NCBI RefSeq assembly: GCF_028737205.1
Contig: NZ_JAQZAL010000011.1
Span: 1-64,000 of the forward strand
Length of the DNA: 64,000 nt
Direction of reading: 5' to 3'
Source: Actinomycetospora lutea
Lineage (GTDB): Bacteria > Actinomycetota > Actinomycetes > Mycobacteriales > Pseudonocardiaceae
Part shown: piece by piece, positions 29,600 to 37,045 of the stretch
Layout of the letters: each line of letters starts with the position of its first letter
How positions within the stretch are numbered: position 1 is the stretch's first letter
Notes under the pieces: model-generated
What the model saw: only the letters and a program-made list of their open reading frames with translations
What the model was told of the DNA's origin: nothing
The model's database searches: none
Made by a program: the position numbers and the translations under genes

Positions 29600-30697
29600 A
29601 TGGCCGAGTCGCTGGTTCCCCGCCCGGGAACGACGCGCACCCCCGGCGGACGCGACGTCCTGGACATGGCCCTCGTCGTCCCGCTGCAGGGGCCGGCCGG
29701 CATCTTCGGCCCCTCCTGCGAGAGCTGCGCGACGCTCGCGATGCAGGAGATCAACGCCGACGGCGGGGTGCTCGGGCGCGAGCTGAACCTGGTGCCGGTC
29801 GACGGCGGCCGCAGCCCCGCCGAGGTGGCCATCGAGGTGGACGCGCTGGTCAGCGCCGGTGCGGTGCAGGCCGTCACCGGGTGGCACATCTCCGCGGTCC
29901 GCGAGGCGGTCGCGCCGCGCATCCGCGGGCGCGTCCCCTACGCGTACACGGCGCTCTACGAGGGCGGCGAGCACCGGCCCGGCGTGTTCCTGACCGGCGA
30001 GACGCCCGACCTCCAGCTCGGCCCGACCCTCGACTGGTTCGCGCGCACCGCGGGCGTGCGGCGCTGGACGATCGTCGGCGACGACTACGTCTGGCCGCGC
30101 CGGTCGGCCGCCACCGCGGCGCGCTACCTGCGGCGCATGGGCGGGACGGTCTGCGACGAGATGTTCGTGCCGCTGGGGACGTCGGACTTCTCCTCGGTCC
30201 TGCGCCGCGTCGAGGCCAGCGGCTGCGAGGCCGTGCTGATGCTGCTCATCGGCGACGACGCCGTCGCGTTCAACCGCGCCTTCGCCGCGTCCGGGCTCGA
30301 CCGCGACATCCTGCGCTTCAGCTCGCTGATCGAGGAGAACGTCCTGCTCGCCTCCGGGTCGGAGAGCACGCGCGGTCTGATGACGTCGGCGGGCTACTTC
30401 GAGGACCTCGCGACGAGCTCCGGGCTCGAGTTCGCGGCCACCTACTTCCGCGAGTTCGGCGACGAGGCGCCGGTGCTCAACAGCCTCGGCGAGTCCTGCT
30501 ACGAGGGCGTCCGGCTGCTCACCGAGCTGATGCGCCGCGCCGGCTCCATGGACGTGCCGGCGATGATGTCGGTGGCCGACGGGCTGGCGTACGAGAGCCC
30601 ACGGGGCACCGTCGAGCTGCGCGACCGCCATCTGCACCAGCAGGTCTTCCTGGCCGTCGCGGACGGGCTGACCTGGGACGTCGTCCAGCAGCTGTGA
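29600..30697 (+). CDS. AmiC/UrtA-like amide-binding protein without signal peptide
   Basis: A 365-residue type I periplasmic-binding-protein fold (Leu/Ile/Val- and amide-binding group). Blocks include VVPLQGPAGIFGPSCESCATL, EINADGGVLGREL, VGDDYVWPRRSAATAARYL, PLGTSDFSSVLRRVEASG and GYFEDL. The N-terminus MAESLVPRPGTTRTPGG has no hydrophobic signal, so it should be cytoplasmic like Pseudomonas AmiC, which senses short-chain amides. It lies upstream of FmdB, AmiS and formamidase genes. ATG 29600 has a TAGCGT hexamer only six bases upstream (29588-29593), suggesting leaderless transcription. Regulatory role is inferred. Confidence 0.85.
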   Translation: MAESLVPRPGTTRTPGGRDVLDMALVVPLQGPAGIFGPSCESCATLAMQEINADGGVLGRELNLVPVDGGRSPAEVAIEVDALVSAGAVQAVTGWHISAVREAVAPRIRGRVPYAYTALYEGGEHRPGVFLTGETPDLQLGPTLDWFARTAGVRRWTIVGDDYVWPRRSAATAARYLRRMGGTVCDEMFVPLGTSDFSSVLRRVEASGCEAVLMLLIGDDAVAFNRAFAASGLDRDILRFSSLIEENVLLASGSESTRGLMTSAGYFEDLATSSGLEFAATYFREFGDEAPVLNSLGESCYEGVRLLTELMRRAGSMDVPAMMSVADGLAYESPRGTVELRDRHLHQQVFLAVADGLTWDVVQQL

Positions 30698-30734
30698 CCG
30701 TGAGTCGTCGGCGCGCGACCGCCCGCGACGGCCG

Positions 30735-30764
30735 TTGACACCCTCGTCGCGCGCTGGCTAACTT
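30735..30764 (+). promoter_or_regulatory. Sigma70-type promoter of the fmdB-amiS-fmdA unit
   Basis: TTGACA (30735-30740) is a perfect -35 and TAACTT (30759-30764) a good -10, with 18 bases between. An AT-richer leader follows (near 30770-30800), unusual in this GC-rich window. It lies 68 bases before the FmdB-like gene and would drive the downstream amide genes separately from the sensor gene. Confidence 0.6.
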
Positions 30765-30831
30765 TCCGGGGAAAACATTTCGCGATTGCCATATCTCCTC
30801 GGCGACACCACGGCGAAGGGAATCCACCCGC

Positions 30832-31116
30832 ATGCCCCTGTACGCGTACCGGTGCGACGAGGACGGCCCCGTCGAGGTCATGCGACCCATGGGCGCCGCC
30901 CCGCCGACGGTGTCCTGCCCGGCCTGCGGCGCCGACGCCACCCGCGTGATCACCGCTCCCCGCCTGCGCGGCGACGGCGCCCGCATCGCGGCCATCGACC
31001 GTGCCGAGGCCTCCCGCACCGAGCCGACCGTGGTGTCCGCGCCGCCGCCCCGGGCCGTCGGTCCGCGCCCGGCGCCGCGCCTCGATCCGCGGACCGCGGC
31101 CCTGCCCCGGCCCTAG
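30832..31116 (+). CDS. fmdB: FmdB-type zinc-ribbon protein
   Basis: A 94-residue protein of the FmdB/CxxC zinc-ribbon family, starting MPLYAYRCDEDGPVEVM with the second cysteine pair in CPACGADATRVIT. The remaining 45 residues are proline/arginine-rich and probably disordered. FmdB-type proteins are found beside amidase/formamidase genes and are proposed to regulate or assist them; the mechanism is not established. ATG 30832 is preceded by AAGGGAAT. It sits between the amide sensor and AmiS genes. Confidence 0.88.
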   Translation: MPLYAYRCDEDGPVEVMRPMGAAPPTVSCPACGADATRVITAPRLRGDGARIAAIDRAEASRTEPTVVSAPPPRAVGPRPAPRLDPRTAALPRP

Positions 31117-31199
31117 ACCGACTCCCTCTCCCCCGCCCGCACGGTCGCCGACGACCGCGCGGGTGCTCCGACCTGCCCTCTTCCAGGAAGGGAACTGCC

Positions 31200-31235
31200 A
31201 TGCCGCATCTCCGAGGGGCGCCGCCCCGTGGCTAG
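31200..31235 (+). CDS. Eleven-codon leader ORF overlapping amiS start
   Basis: ATG 31200 has the best ribosome site of the area (GGAAGGGAACTGCC) and opens an 11-codon frame (MPHLRGAPPRG) that ends at TAG 31233-31235. The stop overlaps the amiS start region: the GTG at 31228 lies inside the leader's last codons. amiS has no good Shine-Dalgarno of its own, so translation of the leader could couple or attenuate amiS. Whether the peptide is made is unknown. Confidence 0.4.
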   Translation: MPHLRGAPPRG

Positions 31236-31863
31236 CGTCGGCCTGCTCTTCGTGGGCGCCGTGCTCTTCATCAACGGCGTCATGTTGCTGGGGTGGATCG
31301 ACGCCCGGTCCGCCGCACCGATGAACTTCTTCGTCGGCGGACTGCAGATCATCACGCCGCTGTACCTGATCTTCACCGCGGGCGGCGACGCCGACGTCAT
31401 CCTCGCGGCGTCCGGCCTGTTCCTGTTCTCGTTCACCTATCTCTACGTCGCGGTGAACCTGACCTGGGACCTGGACGGCACCGGGCTCGGCTACTTCTGC
31501 CTGTTCGTGGCCATCACCGCGGTGGTGTTCTCGGCGCTGAACTTCACCCGCTTCGCCGACCCGGCCTTCGGCGTCATCTGGCTGTACTGGGCGTTCCTCT
31601 GGTCCCTGTTCTTCGTGCTCCTGGGACGCAAGCGCGACGGGATCGGGCGCTACACGGGAGCGGTGTGCGCCATCCAGGGCTGGGTCACCGCCTGGATCCC
31701 CGCGTTCCTGCTGCTCACCGGCGTCTACACGGAGATCGGCGTCCCGCTCGCGATCGGGCTCGCGATCTTCGGCGTGGTCGTCTTCGCGGCCCTGATCCCG
31801 TGGGCGCGCCGCTCGCGGGCCCCCGCGACGCCCGCCCCCGCCGGCGAGCACGCCGTCGCCTGA
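31228..31863 (+). CDS. amiS: AmiS/UreI family amide channel
   Basis: A 211-residue inner-membrane protein with six or seven helices and the family start GLLFVGAVLFINGVMLLGWI. Further blocks are FFVGGLQIITPLYLIFTAGG, FSFTYLYVAVNL, ALNFTRFADPAFGVIWLYW and AIQGWVTAWIPAFLLLTG. AmiS/UreI proteins form hexameric channels for short amides or urea. Its position directly before formamidase means that it should admit formamide-like substrates. GTG start at 31228 without its own ribosome site; see the leader ORF. Confidence 0.93.
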   Translation: MASVGLLFVGAVLFINGVMLLGWIDARSAAPMNFFVGGLQIITPLYLIFTAGGDADVILAASGLFLFSFTYLYVAVNLTWDLDGTGLGYFCLFVAITAVVFSALNFTRFADPAFGVIWLYWAFLWSLFFVLLGRKRDGIGRYTGAVCAIQGWVTAWIPAFLLLTGVYTEIGVPLAIGLAIFGVVVFAALIPWARRSRAPATPAPAGEHAVA

Positions 31864-31895
31864 CCCGTCCCGAACCCCTCACGAGGAGAGAAACG

Positions 31896-33149
31896 ATGCC
31901 GAAGAAGATCTTCCCGCTCGACAGCAACAAGAAGTTCACCGACCAGGAGATCGTCGGCCACAACCGCTGGCACCCCGACGTCCCCGCCCAGGTGCACGTC
32001 AAGCCCGGCGACGTGTTCCGCGTCGACTGCCGGGAGTGGTTCGACGGCGCGATCCACAACGACGACTCCGCCGACGACATCCTCAACGCGCCGCTCAACA
32101 GCGTCCACGTGCTCTCCGGCCCGATCGCCGTCGAGGGCGCCCAGCCCGGCGACCTGCTCATCGTCGACATCCTCGACGTCGGCCCGATCCCGCAGGAGGA
32201 CTCCGGGCCGCTGGCCGGACAGGGCTGGGGCTACACCGGCGTCTTCGCGAAGCGCAACGGCGGCGGCTTCCTCACCGACCAGTTCCCCGACGCCTACAAG
32301 GTGATCTGGGACTTCCGCGGCGGGCAGGCCACGTCGCGCCACATCCCCGGGGTCTCCTTCACCGGCATCGTGCACCCCGGCCTCATGGGCACCGCGCCGT
32401 CGCACGACCTGCTGCGCAAGTGGAACGCCCGCGAGCAGGCGCTGATCGACACCAACCCGACGGCCGTGCCGCCGCTCGCCCTGCCGCCCCAGCCCGACTC
32501 GGCGATCCTGGGCTCGCTGTCCGGCGACGACTTCGAGCGCGCCCGCAACGAGGCCGCCCGCACCGCGCCGCCGCGCGAGAACGGCGGCAACCAGGACATC
32601 AAGAACTTCACCAAGGGCAGCCGCGTCTTCTACCCGGTGTTCGTCGACGGCGCGAACCTCTCCATGGGCGACCTGCACTTCTCCCAGGGCGACGGCGAGA
32701 TCACGTTCTGCGGCGCCATCGAGATGGGCGGGTTCATGGACCTGCACGTCGATCTGATCAAGGGCGGCATGCAGACCTACGGCGTGTCCGAGAACGCGAT
32801 CTTCATCCCGGGCAACACCGACCCGCAGTACAGCGAGTGGATCGCCTTCTCGGGGACGTCGGTGACCCTCGACGGCGAGCAGCGCTACCTCGACTCCCAC
32901 CTGTCCTACCAGCGGGCCTGCCTGCACGCGATCGACTACCTGACGACGTTCGGCTGGTCCGACATCCAGGCCTACATGATCCTGGGCGCCGCCCCGATCG
33001 AGGGCCGCCTCTCCGGTGTCGTCGACATCCCGAACTCGTGCTCGACGGTCTACCTCCCGACCGGGATCTTCGACATCGACGTCAAGCCCGGGAAGAACGG
33101 GCCGGCGCGGATCGACCCCGGGATGGGGGTCCCGAAGGCCGACGCCTGA
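31896..33149 (+). CDS. fmdA: Formamidase
   Basis: A 417-residue acetamidase/formamidase family enzyme (FmdA), hydrolysing formamide to formate and ammonia in the cytoplasm. Length and blocks match the family: FPLDSNKKFTDQEIVGHNRW near the N-terminus, DDILNAPLNSVHVLSGPI, GWGYTGVFAKRNGGGFLTD, MGDLHFSQGDGEITFCGAIE and PTGIFDIDVKPG. ATG 31896 follows GAGGAGAGAAACG. Last gene of the amide cluster; a strong hairpin follows 15 bases after the stop. Confidence 0.95.
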   Translation: MPKKIFPLDSNKKFTDQEIVGHNRWHPDVPAQVHVKPGDVFRVDCREWFDGAIHNDDSADDILNAPLNSVHVLSGPIAVEGAQPGDLLIVDILDVGPIPQEDSGPLAGQGWGYTGVFAKRNGGGFLTDQFPDAYKVIWDFRGGQATSRHIPGVSFTGIVHPGLMGTAPSHDLLRKWNAREQALIDTNPTAVPPLALPPQPDSAILGSLSGDDFERARNEAARTAPPRENGGNQDIKNFTKGSRVFYPVFVDGANLSMGDLHFSQGDGEITFCGAIEMGGFMDLHVDLIKGGMQTYGVSENAIFIPGNTDPQYSEWIAFSGTSVTLDGEQRYLDSHLSYQRACLHAIDYLTTFGWSDIQAYMILGAAPIEGRLSGVVDIPNSCSTVYLPTGIFDIDVKPGKNGPARIDPGMGVPKADA

Positions 33150-33163
33150 CCTCTCCCGACGAT

Positions 33164-33206
33164 CCGGGCGGGCGGGCCACGCGCAGCGCGCGGTCCGTCC
33201 GCCCGG
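33164..33206. terminator. Terminator hairpin after fmdA
   Basis: CCGGGCGGGCGGGCC (33164-33178) pairs with GGTCCGTCCGCCCGG (33192-33206). Thirteen pairs are Watson-Crick and two are G-U, and the 13-base loop can fold further (GCGC/GCGC). Its position just after the formamidase stop makes it the likely end of the amide operon. Confidence 0.65.
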
Positions 33207-33240
33207 TCACATCGCCGGTCACATCGCCGGTCACATCGCC
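33205..33240. repeat. Tandem repeat, 3 x 12 bp
   Basis: Three perfect head-to-tail copies of GGTCACATCGCC (33205-33216, 33217-33228, 33229-33240) in the gap between fmdA and the DivIVA-like gene, starting at the foot of the terminator stem. Perfect identity suggests recent slippage expansion. It may also be a regulatory site array upstream of the next gene. Confidence 0.85.
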
Positions 33241-33356
33241 TGGCGCGTCGTGGCCCGACCGTGACCCGGCGCAGCGCCGAACGGCCCTACCTCCGGCTCC
33301 CGGGCAGGACAAGACTCGGTCCCGGACACCGCGGCGGCGCATCGAGGGAGGGGCAC

Positions 33357-34361
33357 ATGACGCGGGGGGAGAACGGCGCGGCCGGAGAACAGGGCGCCCC
33401 GAGCCGGGGCGAGCGGCGGATCCCGTGGTGGGGCGTCGGCTTCGACGTCGTGCGCCGCGGCTACGACCGCGTGCAGGTGGAGGAGGCGCTCGACCGGGCG
33501 CAGGCCGACCTCGAGGTGATGACCGCCGACCGGGACGCCATGGTGCGGGCCGAGGAGCAGGTGCGCGCCGAGCTGCGCACGACGCAGGCCGACGTCGACC
33601 GGCTCGTGAGCGCGCCGCTCGCCGTCGACGGGCTCTCGGCCCGGCTGCAGCACCTGCTGCGGCTCGCCCAGGAGGAGGCCACGGCGATCCGGGCGACCGC
33701 GGCCGACGACGCCGGCGCGGTCGCCGAGCGGGCGCGCGGCCGGGCCCACGCGACCGTGGCCGACGCCGAGGAGCGCGCCGCCGCGCTCCTCGACGAGGCG
33801 GCGAGCCGGGCGCACGCGCGCCTCGAGGAGGCCGCCGAGCGGGCCGCGGCCATCGTGCTCGGCGCCCAGAAGGAGGCCCGGGCGATGCGGATCGAGGCCG
33901 AGCGCGCCCGCGACGAACACGACCGCCACCGCGTGGAGTCCGACGCCGAGCAGCGCGACCTGGTCGAGCGCACGCGCGCCGAGATCGAGCGGCGCGAGCA
34001 GGAGTCGGCCGCCGACCGTCGCCGGCTCGACGAGGAGGCCGCGGACGCCCGCCGGCGCCGGACCGAACAGGTCGAGGCGGCGCTGGCCGCGCGGCAGGAC
34101 GAGGTGTCCGCGGCCCTGGCCGACGCCGAGGAGCGCCGTCGCGCCGCCGAGGAACGCGCCCGCACCGTCACCTCCGAGGCCGAGGCCCGGCGCGACGCGG
34201 CCGCCCGCGCGGTGGCCGAGCTCGAGGAACGCCGGCACCGGACGCTGATCCAGCTCGGCGAGCTGCGCCGGACCCTCGACCTCCCGGCCGTGGGTGAGCT
34301 CGCCGGACCGGTGCTCGTCGGCACGAACGGCGAGGCCCCGCACGACACCGGGGCGGCGTAG
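33357..34361 (+). CDS. DivIVA/Wag31-like coiled-coil protein
   Basis: A 334-residue protein. The N-terminal segment WGVGFDVVRRGYDRVQVEEALDRAQ resembles the membrane-anchoring DivIVA motif (F..V.RGYD..EV). From residue about 45 to 310 it is almost continuous coiled coil, very rich in Ala, Glu and Arg (AEERAAALLDEAASRA, EAERARDEHDRHRVESDAEQ). DivIVA-like proteins organise polar growth and septation. This is longer and more charged than Wag31, so it is probably a paralogue. ATG 33357 follows GAGGGAGGGGC. No operon link to fmdA is likely because of the terminator. Confidence 0.75.
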   Translation: MTRGENGAAGEQGAPSRGERRIPWWGVGFDVVRRGYDRVQVEEALDRAQADLEVMTADRDAMVRAEEQVRAELRTTQADVDRLVSAPLAVDGLSARLQHLLRLAQEEATAIRATAADDAGAVAERARGRAHATVADAEERAAALLDEAASRAHARLEEAAERAAAIVLGAQKEARAMRIEAERARDEHDRHRVESDAEQRDLVERTRAEIERREQESAADRRRLDEEAADARRRRTEQVEAALAARQDEVSAALADAEERRRAAEERARTVTSEAEARRDAAARAVAELEERRHRTLIQLGELRRTLDLPAVGELAGPVLVGTNGEAPHDTGAA

Positions 34362-34366
34362 GGCCC

Positions 34367-34750
34367 GTGGCACCCACCGCCGCCGACGCCGCCCGCCTCC
34401 GGGGGGAGAACGTCCGGGTCCCGCGCGCGGAGTTCCTGGCGGTCTGGGACGCGGCGGGCCGGCGCGAGGCGGACGGCTACACCGAGGCCGTGGCGCAGAC
34501 CTGCCGGTGGCTGGCCGCGGTCCCGATGCGCACGGCGCTCTGCGGCGGGCAGGCGCGGTCGCCGGTGACGCTGCGGGCGTGCGTCGCGCAGCCGGCGACG
34601 ATCGAGGCCGAGTGGCGGGCCGCGCAGGACCGCGACCGGTTCCTCCCCGACCTCGCGGCGCGTCCGGGCTGGTGCGAGGGCGTCCGGGCGACGCTGGCGT
34701 GGGCCTGGGACCGGTCGGGCCCGCCGCCCCTGGAGGTCGCGCCGGGCTGA
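34367..34750 (+). CDS. Hypothetical protein
   Basis: A 127-residue protein I do not recognise. It starts GTG, five bases after the DivIVA-like stop, so it is probably co-transcribed and translated with it. Notable features are GENVRVPRAEFLAVWDAAGRR, two cysteines near TCRWLAAVPMRTALCGG, and tryptophans toward the end (EWRAAQDRD, GWCEGVRATLAWAWD). Composition is soluble. No membrane segment or known motif is seen. Confidence 0.6.
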   Translation: MAPTAADAARLRGENVRVPRAEFLAVWDAAGRREADGYTEAVAQTCRWLAAVPMRTALCGGQARSPVTLRACVAQPATIEAEWRAAQDRDRFLPDLAARPGWCEGVRATLAWAWDRSGPPPLEVAPG

Positions 34751-34756
34751 GCGCCG

Positions 34757-35185
34757 TCAGCGCACCGCCGGGTCGATCGCGACCGGCTCGCGGTGCGCCT
34801 CGTGGTGGTTGGCGTTCCGCGGCGTGGCGAGGACGGCGCGCGTGCGTTCGTCGAGGTCGGCCTCGGACAGCAGCCCGTTGCCGGCGAGGACCGTCTCCAG
34901 CGCGGTCAACCAGTGCTCGTAGTAGCTCCACGGCGCGGTCGCCTCGTCGGCACCGTCGGCCTCCCACTGCCGGATGGACGCGATGAGCGAGAGCTGGAAC
35001 TCCGACCACTCGTACTGGCCCGCGTGATACGCCGCGACCGCGAGGGCGAAGGCGCGCAACTCCCACGGCTCGCGGAACGAGGCCTGACCGTCGCCGCCCG
35101 GTGTGCCCGCGATCAGCGACTCGACGCGCCGGCGGGCCTCGCCCAGCTCGGTCTCGTCCCGGACGGGCGAGGCGGGCGAGCTCAC
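34757..35185 (-). CDS. Nitrile hydratase accessory protein
   Basis: A 142-residue protein matching the accessory/activator family of nitrile hydratases (homologous to the N-terminal part of the beta subunit). Blocks are FREPWELRAFALAVAAYHAG, WSEFQLSLIASIRQWE, SYYEHWLTALETVLAGNGLL and a His-rich tail ANHHEAHREPVAIDPA. These proteins help load cobalt into the alpha subunit. The GTG start overlaps the stop of a truncated alpha-subunit gene. With the rest of the locus deleted it is probably an orphan without a promoter of its own. Confidence 0.82.
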   Translation of the reverse strand: MSSPASPVRDETELGEARRRVESLIAGTPGGDGQASFREPWELRAFALAVAAYHAGQYEWSEFQLSLIASIRQWEADGADEATAPWSYYEHWLTALETVLAGNGLLSEADLDERTRAVLATPRNANHHEAHREPVAIDPAVR

Positions 35186-35409
35186 GCGGGCGCCTTCGTC
35201 GCCCCGACCCCGATCATCGAGTCGCGGGTCACCAGCGCGGCGAGCTCGTCCTCGGACAGGCGGTCGCTGCCGGCGGGGCGCTGCGGGAGCACCCAGTAGC
35301 GCAGCTCCGAGCTGGAGTCCCACACGCGGATCTCCACCGACTCGGGCACGTCGTAGCCGAACTCCTCGCGCAGCACCTTCCGCGGCGCCCGCACGAGGCT
35401 CGCCCGGTA
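35182..35409 (-). pseudogene. Nitrile hydratase alpha subunit, C-terminal remnant
   Basis: Only the last 75 or so residues remain: YRASLVRAPRKVLREEFGYD, VPESVEIRVWDSSSELRYWV, LPQRPAGSDRLSEDELAALV and TRDSMIGVG. These match the C-terminal third of NHase/SCNase alpha subunits. The metal-binding CxxCSC motif and everything before it are missing; upstream of Tyr at 35407-35409 the similarity stops abruptly. The only ATG in frame (35394) would give a 70-residue stub. The stop overlaps the accessory gene (GTGA), the normal operon junction. Confidence 0.8.
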
Positions 35410-35411
35410 CT

Positions 35412-35465
35412 GCTCACGAGCTGGTGCACGACGCGCGGCACTTCCTCGGCTTCCCCTGCCACTGA
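35412..35465 (+). pseudogene. CbtB cobalt transporter subunit, C-terminal remnant
   Basis: The plus strand reads AHELVHDARHFLGFPCH and then TGA. This is the diagnostic His-rich end of CbtB, the small subunit associated with the CbtA cobalt transporter. Nothing of the preceding membrane helix is present. The remnant starts two bases from the point where the alpha-subunit similarity ends on the other strand, so the two 5'-truncated genes are joined back to back. Confidence 0.7.
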
Positions 35466-35485
35466 CGCGGCACCCCGGGCCCGGC

Positions 35486-37045
35486 TCACGGCGCGTCGAG
35501 GTCGAGCAGGTACTTCTTGATCTCCGCCTTGAGCACCTTGCCGACCTTGGAGCGCGGCAGGTCCTCCCAGATCTCCACCTGCTTGGGCGTCTTCACGCTG
35601 CCGAGGCGCGCCTTGACGAACGCCGTGAGCTCGGCGGGGTCCAGCGAGGTGCCGGGGCGCAGCGTGAGCACGGCGGTCAGCCGCTCGCCCCACTTGTCGT
35701 CGGGCAGCCCGATCACCGCGCTGTCGGCCACGGCGGGGTGCGCCATGAGCGCCTGCTCGACCTCGGTCGAGTAGACGTTGAACCCGCCGGTGATGACCAT
35801 GTCCTTGGCGCGGTCGACGATGTAGAGGAAGCGGTCCTCGTCGAGGTAGCCGATGTCGCCGGTGTGGTGCCAGCCGTACCGCGACGCCTCCGCCGTGGCC
35901 GCCGCGTCGTCCAGGTAGCCCCGCATCACCAGCGAACCGCGGACGACGATCTCCCCGCGCTCGCCGGGCGGGAGCAGCCGGCCGTCCTCGGACATGATCG
36001 CGACCGTGACCAGCGGCGAGGGCCTCCCGGCCGACGAGAGCCGGGTGCGGGCGATCGACCCGTCGGGCTCGAAGTGGTCGACGGGCGCCATCGTCGAGAT
36101 CATCATCGGCGCCTCGGTCTGCCCGAAGAGCTGGGCCATCACCGGCCCGATTCTCGTCAGCGCCTCCTCGAGCCGGGCCACCGACATCGGCGCGGCCCCG
36201 TACCAGAAGCACTGCAGCGAGGACAGGTCGCGCTCGGGCAGCGAGGGGTGGTCGAGCACCATGTAGATCAGCGTCGGGGGCAGGAACGTGTGGGTGACGC
36301 GGTGGCGCTCGACGTGGTCGAGGAACCCGCCGACGTCGGGCGCGCGCATGATCACGATCTCGCCTCCCCGGCACAGCACCGGGAAGCACAGCACCCCGGC
36401 GGCGTGGGTGAGCGGGGCCAGCGCCAGGTAGGTCGGCGGCGCGCCGCGCTCGGGCCACGGGTAGCTCATCAGCGTCAGCGCGGTCATCGACTCGATGGTC
36501 GTGCCCGTGAGCATCACGCCCTTCGGCCTCCCGGTCGTCCCGCCGGTGCCGACGACCAGGGCGAGGTCGTCGCCGCTGTCGCGGTCGACCGGCTCGGGAC
36601 CCCCGGCCGCCAGGAAGTCCCCGAGACGGCGCGCCCCGGGGACGTCGCCGTCCAGACAGACCAGCGTGCGCAGACGTGGGAGGTCACCGCGGATCGTGTC
36701 CACGAGGGGCGCGAACGAGGCCTGGAAGAAGAGCACCGAGCAGCCGAACAGGTCGAGCAGCTCGCGGTTCTCCGCCGCCTCGTTGCGCGGGTTGACCGGG
36801 CACCACACCGCCCCGGCGCGGCTGATCCCGAAGACGCAGGTGAACGCGGTGGGGTCGTTGGCCGAGAGGATCGCGATCCTGTCGCCGGGGGCGGTGCCGT
36901 CGGCCACCAGGGCCGCGGCGATGCGGCCGCTGAGGTGCTGGACCTCGGCGTAGGTCGCGGTCTCGCCCTCGCAGACCAGGCAGGGGGCGCCGGGGTCGAG
37001 CGACGCCCCCTTGTCCAGGTGGTCGACCAGGCGCATCCCGGTCAC
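35486..37045 (-). CDS. Acyl-CoA synthetase / AMP-binding ligase
   Basis: About 519 residues of the ANL superfamily. The P-loop is GTGGTTGRPKGVM, followed by FGQTEAPMM, YGWHHTGDIGYLDED, DRAKDMVITGGFNVY and the catalytic lysine region PRSKVGKVLKAEIKK. GTG 37045 overlaps the TGA of the upstream SDR gene; ATG 37036 is an alternative three codons in. It forms an operon with that SDR, divergent from a TetR gene, as in fatty-acid or steroid/terpenoid catabolic units. Substrate unknown. Confidence 0.9.
   Translation of the reverse strand: MTGMRLVDHLDKGASLDPGAPCLVCEGETATYAEVQHLSGRIAAALVADGTAPGDRIAILSANDPTAFTCVFGISRAGAVWCPVNPRNEAAENRELLDLFGCSVLFFQASFAPLVDTIRGDLPRLRTLVCLDGDVPGARRLGDFLAAGGPEPVDRDSGDDLALVVGTGGTTGRPKGVMLTGTTIESMTALTLMSYPWPERGAPPTYLALAPLTHAAGVLCFPVLCRGGEIVIMRAPDVGGFLDHVERHRVTHTFLPPTLIYMVLDHPSLPERDLSSLQCFWYGAAPMSVARLEEALTRIGPVMAQLFGQTEAPMMISTMAPVDHFEPDGSIARTRLSSAGRPSPLVTVAIMSEDGRLLPPGERGEIVVRGSLVMRGYLDDAAATAEASRYGWHHTGDIGYLDEDRFLYIVDRAKDMVITGGFNVYSTEVEQALMAHPAVADSAVIGLPDDKWGERLTAVLTLRPGTSLDPAELTAFVKARLGSVKTPKQVEIWEDLPRSKVGKVLKAEIKKYLLDLDAP

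Noticed and set aside
33205-33240. The 12-bp repeats as a CRISPR-like array
   Set aside because: Units are contiguous, with no spacers, and only three copies exist.
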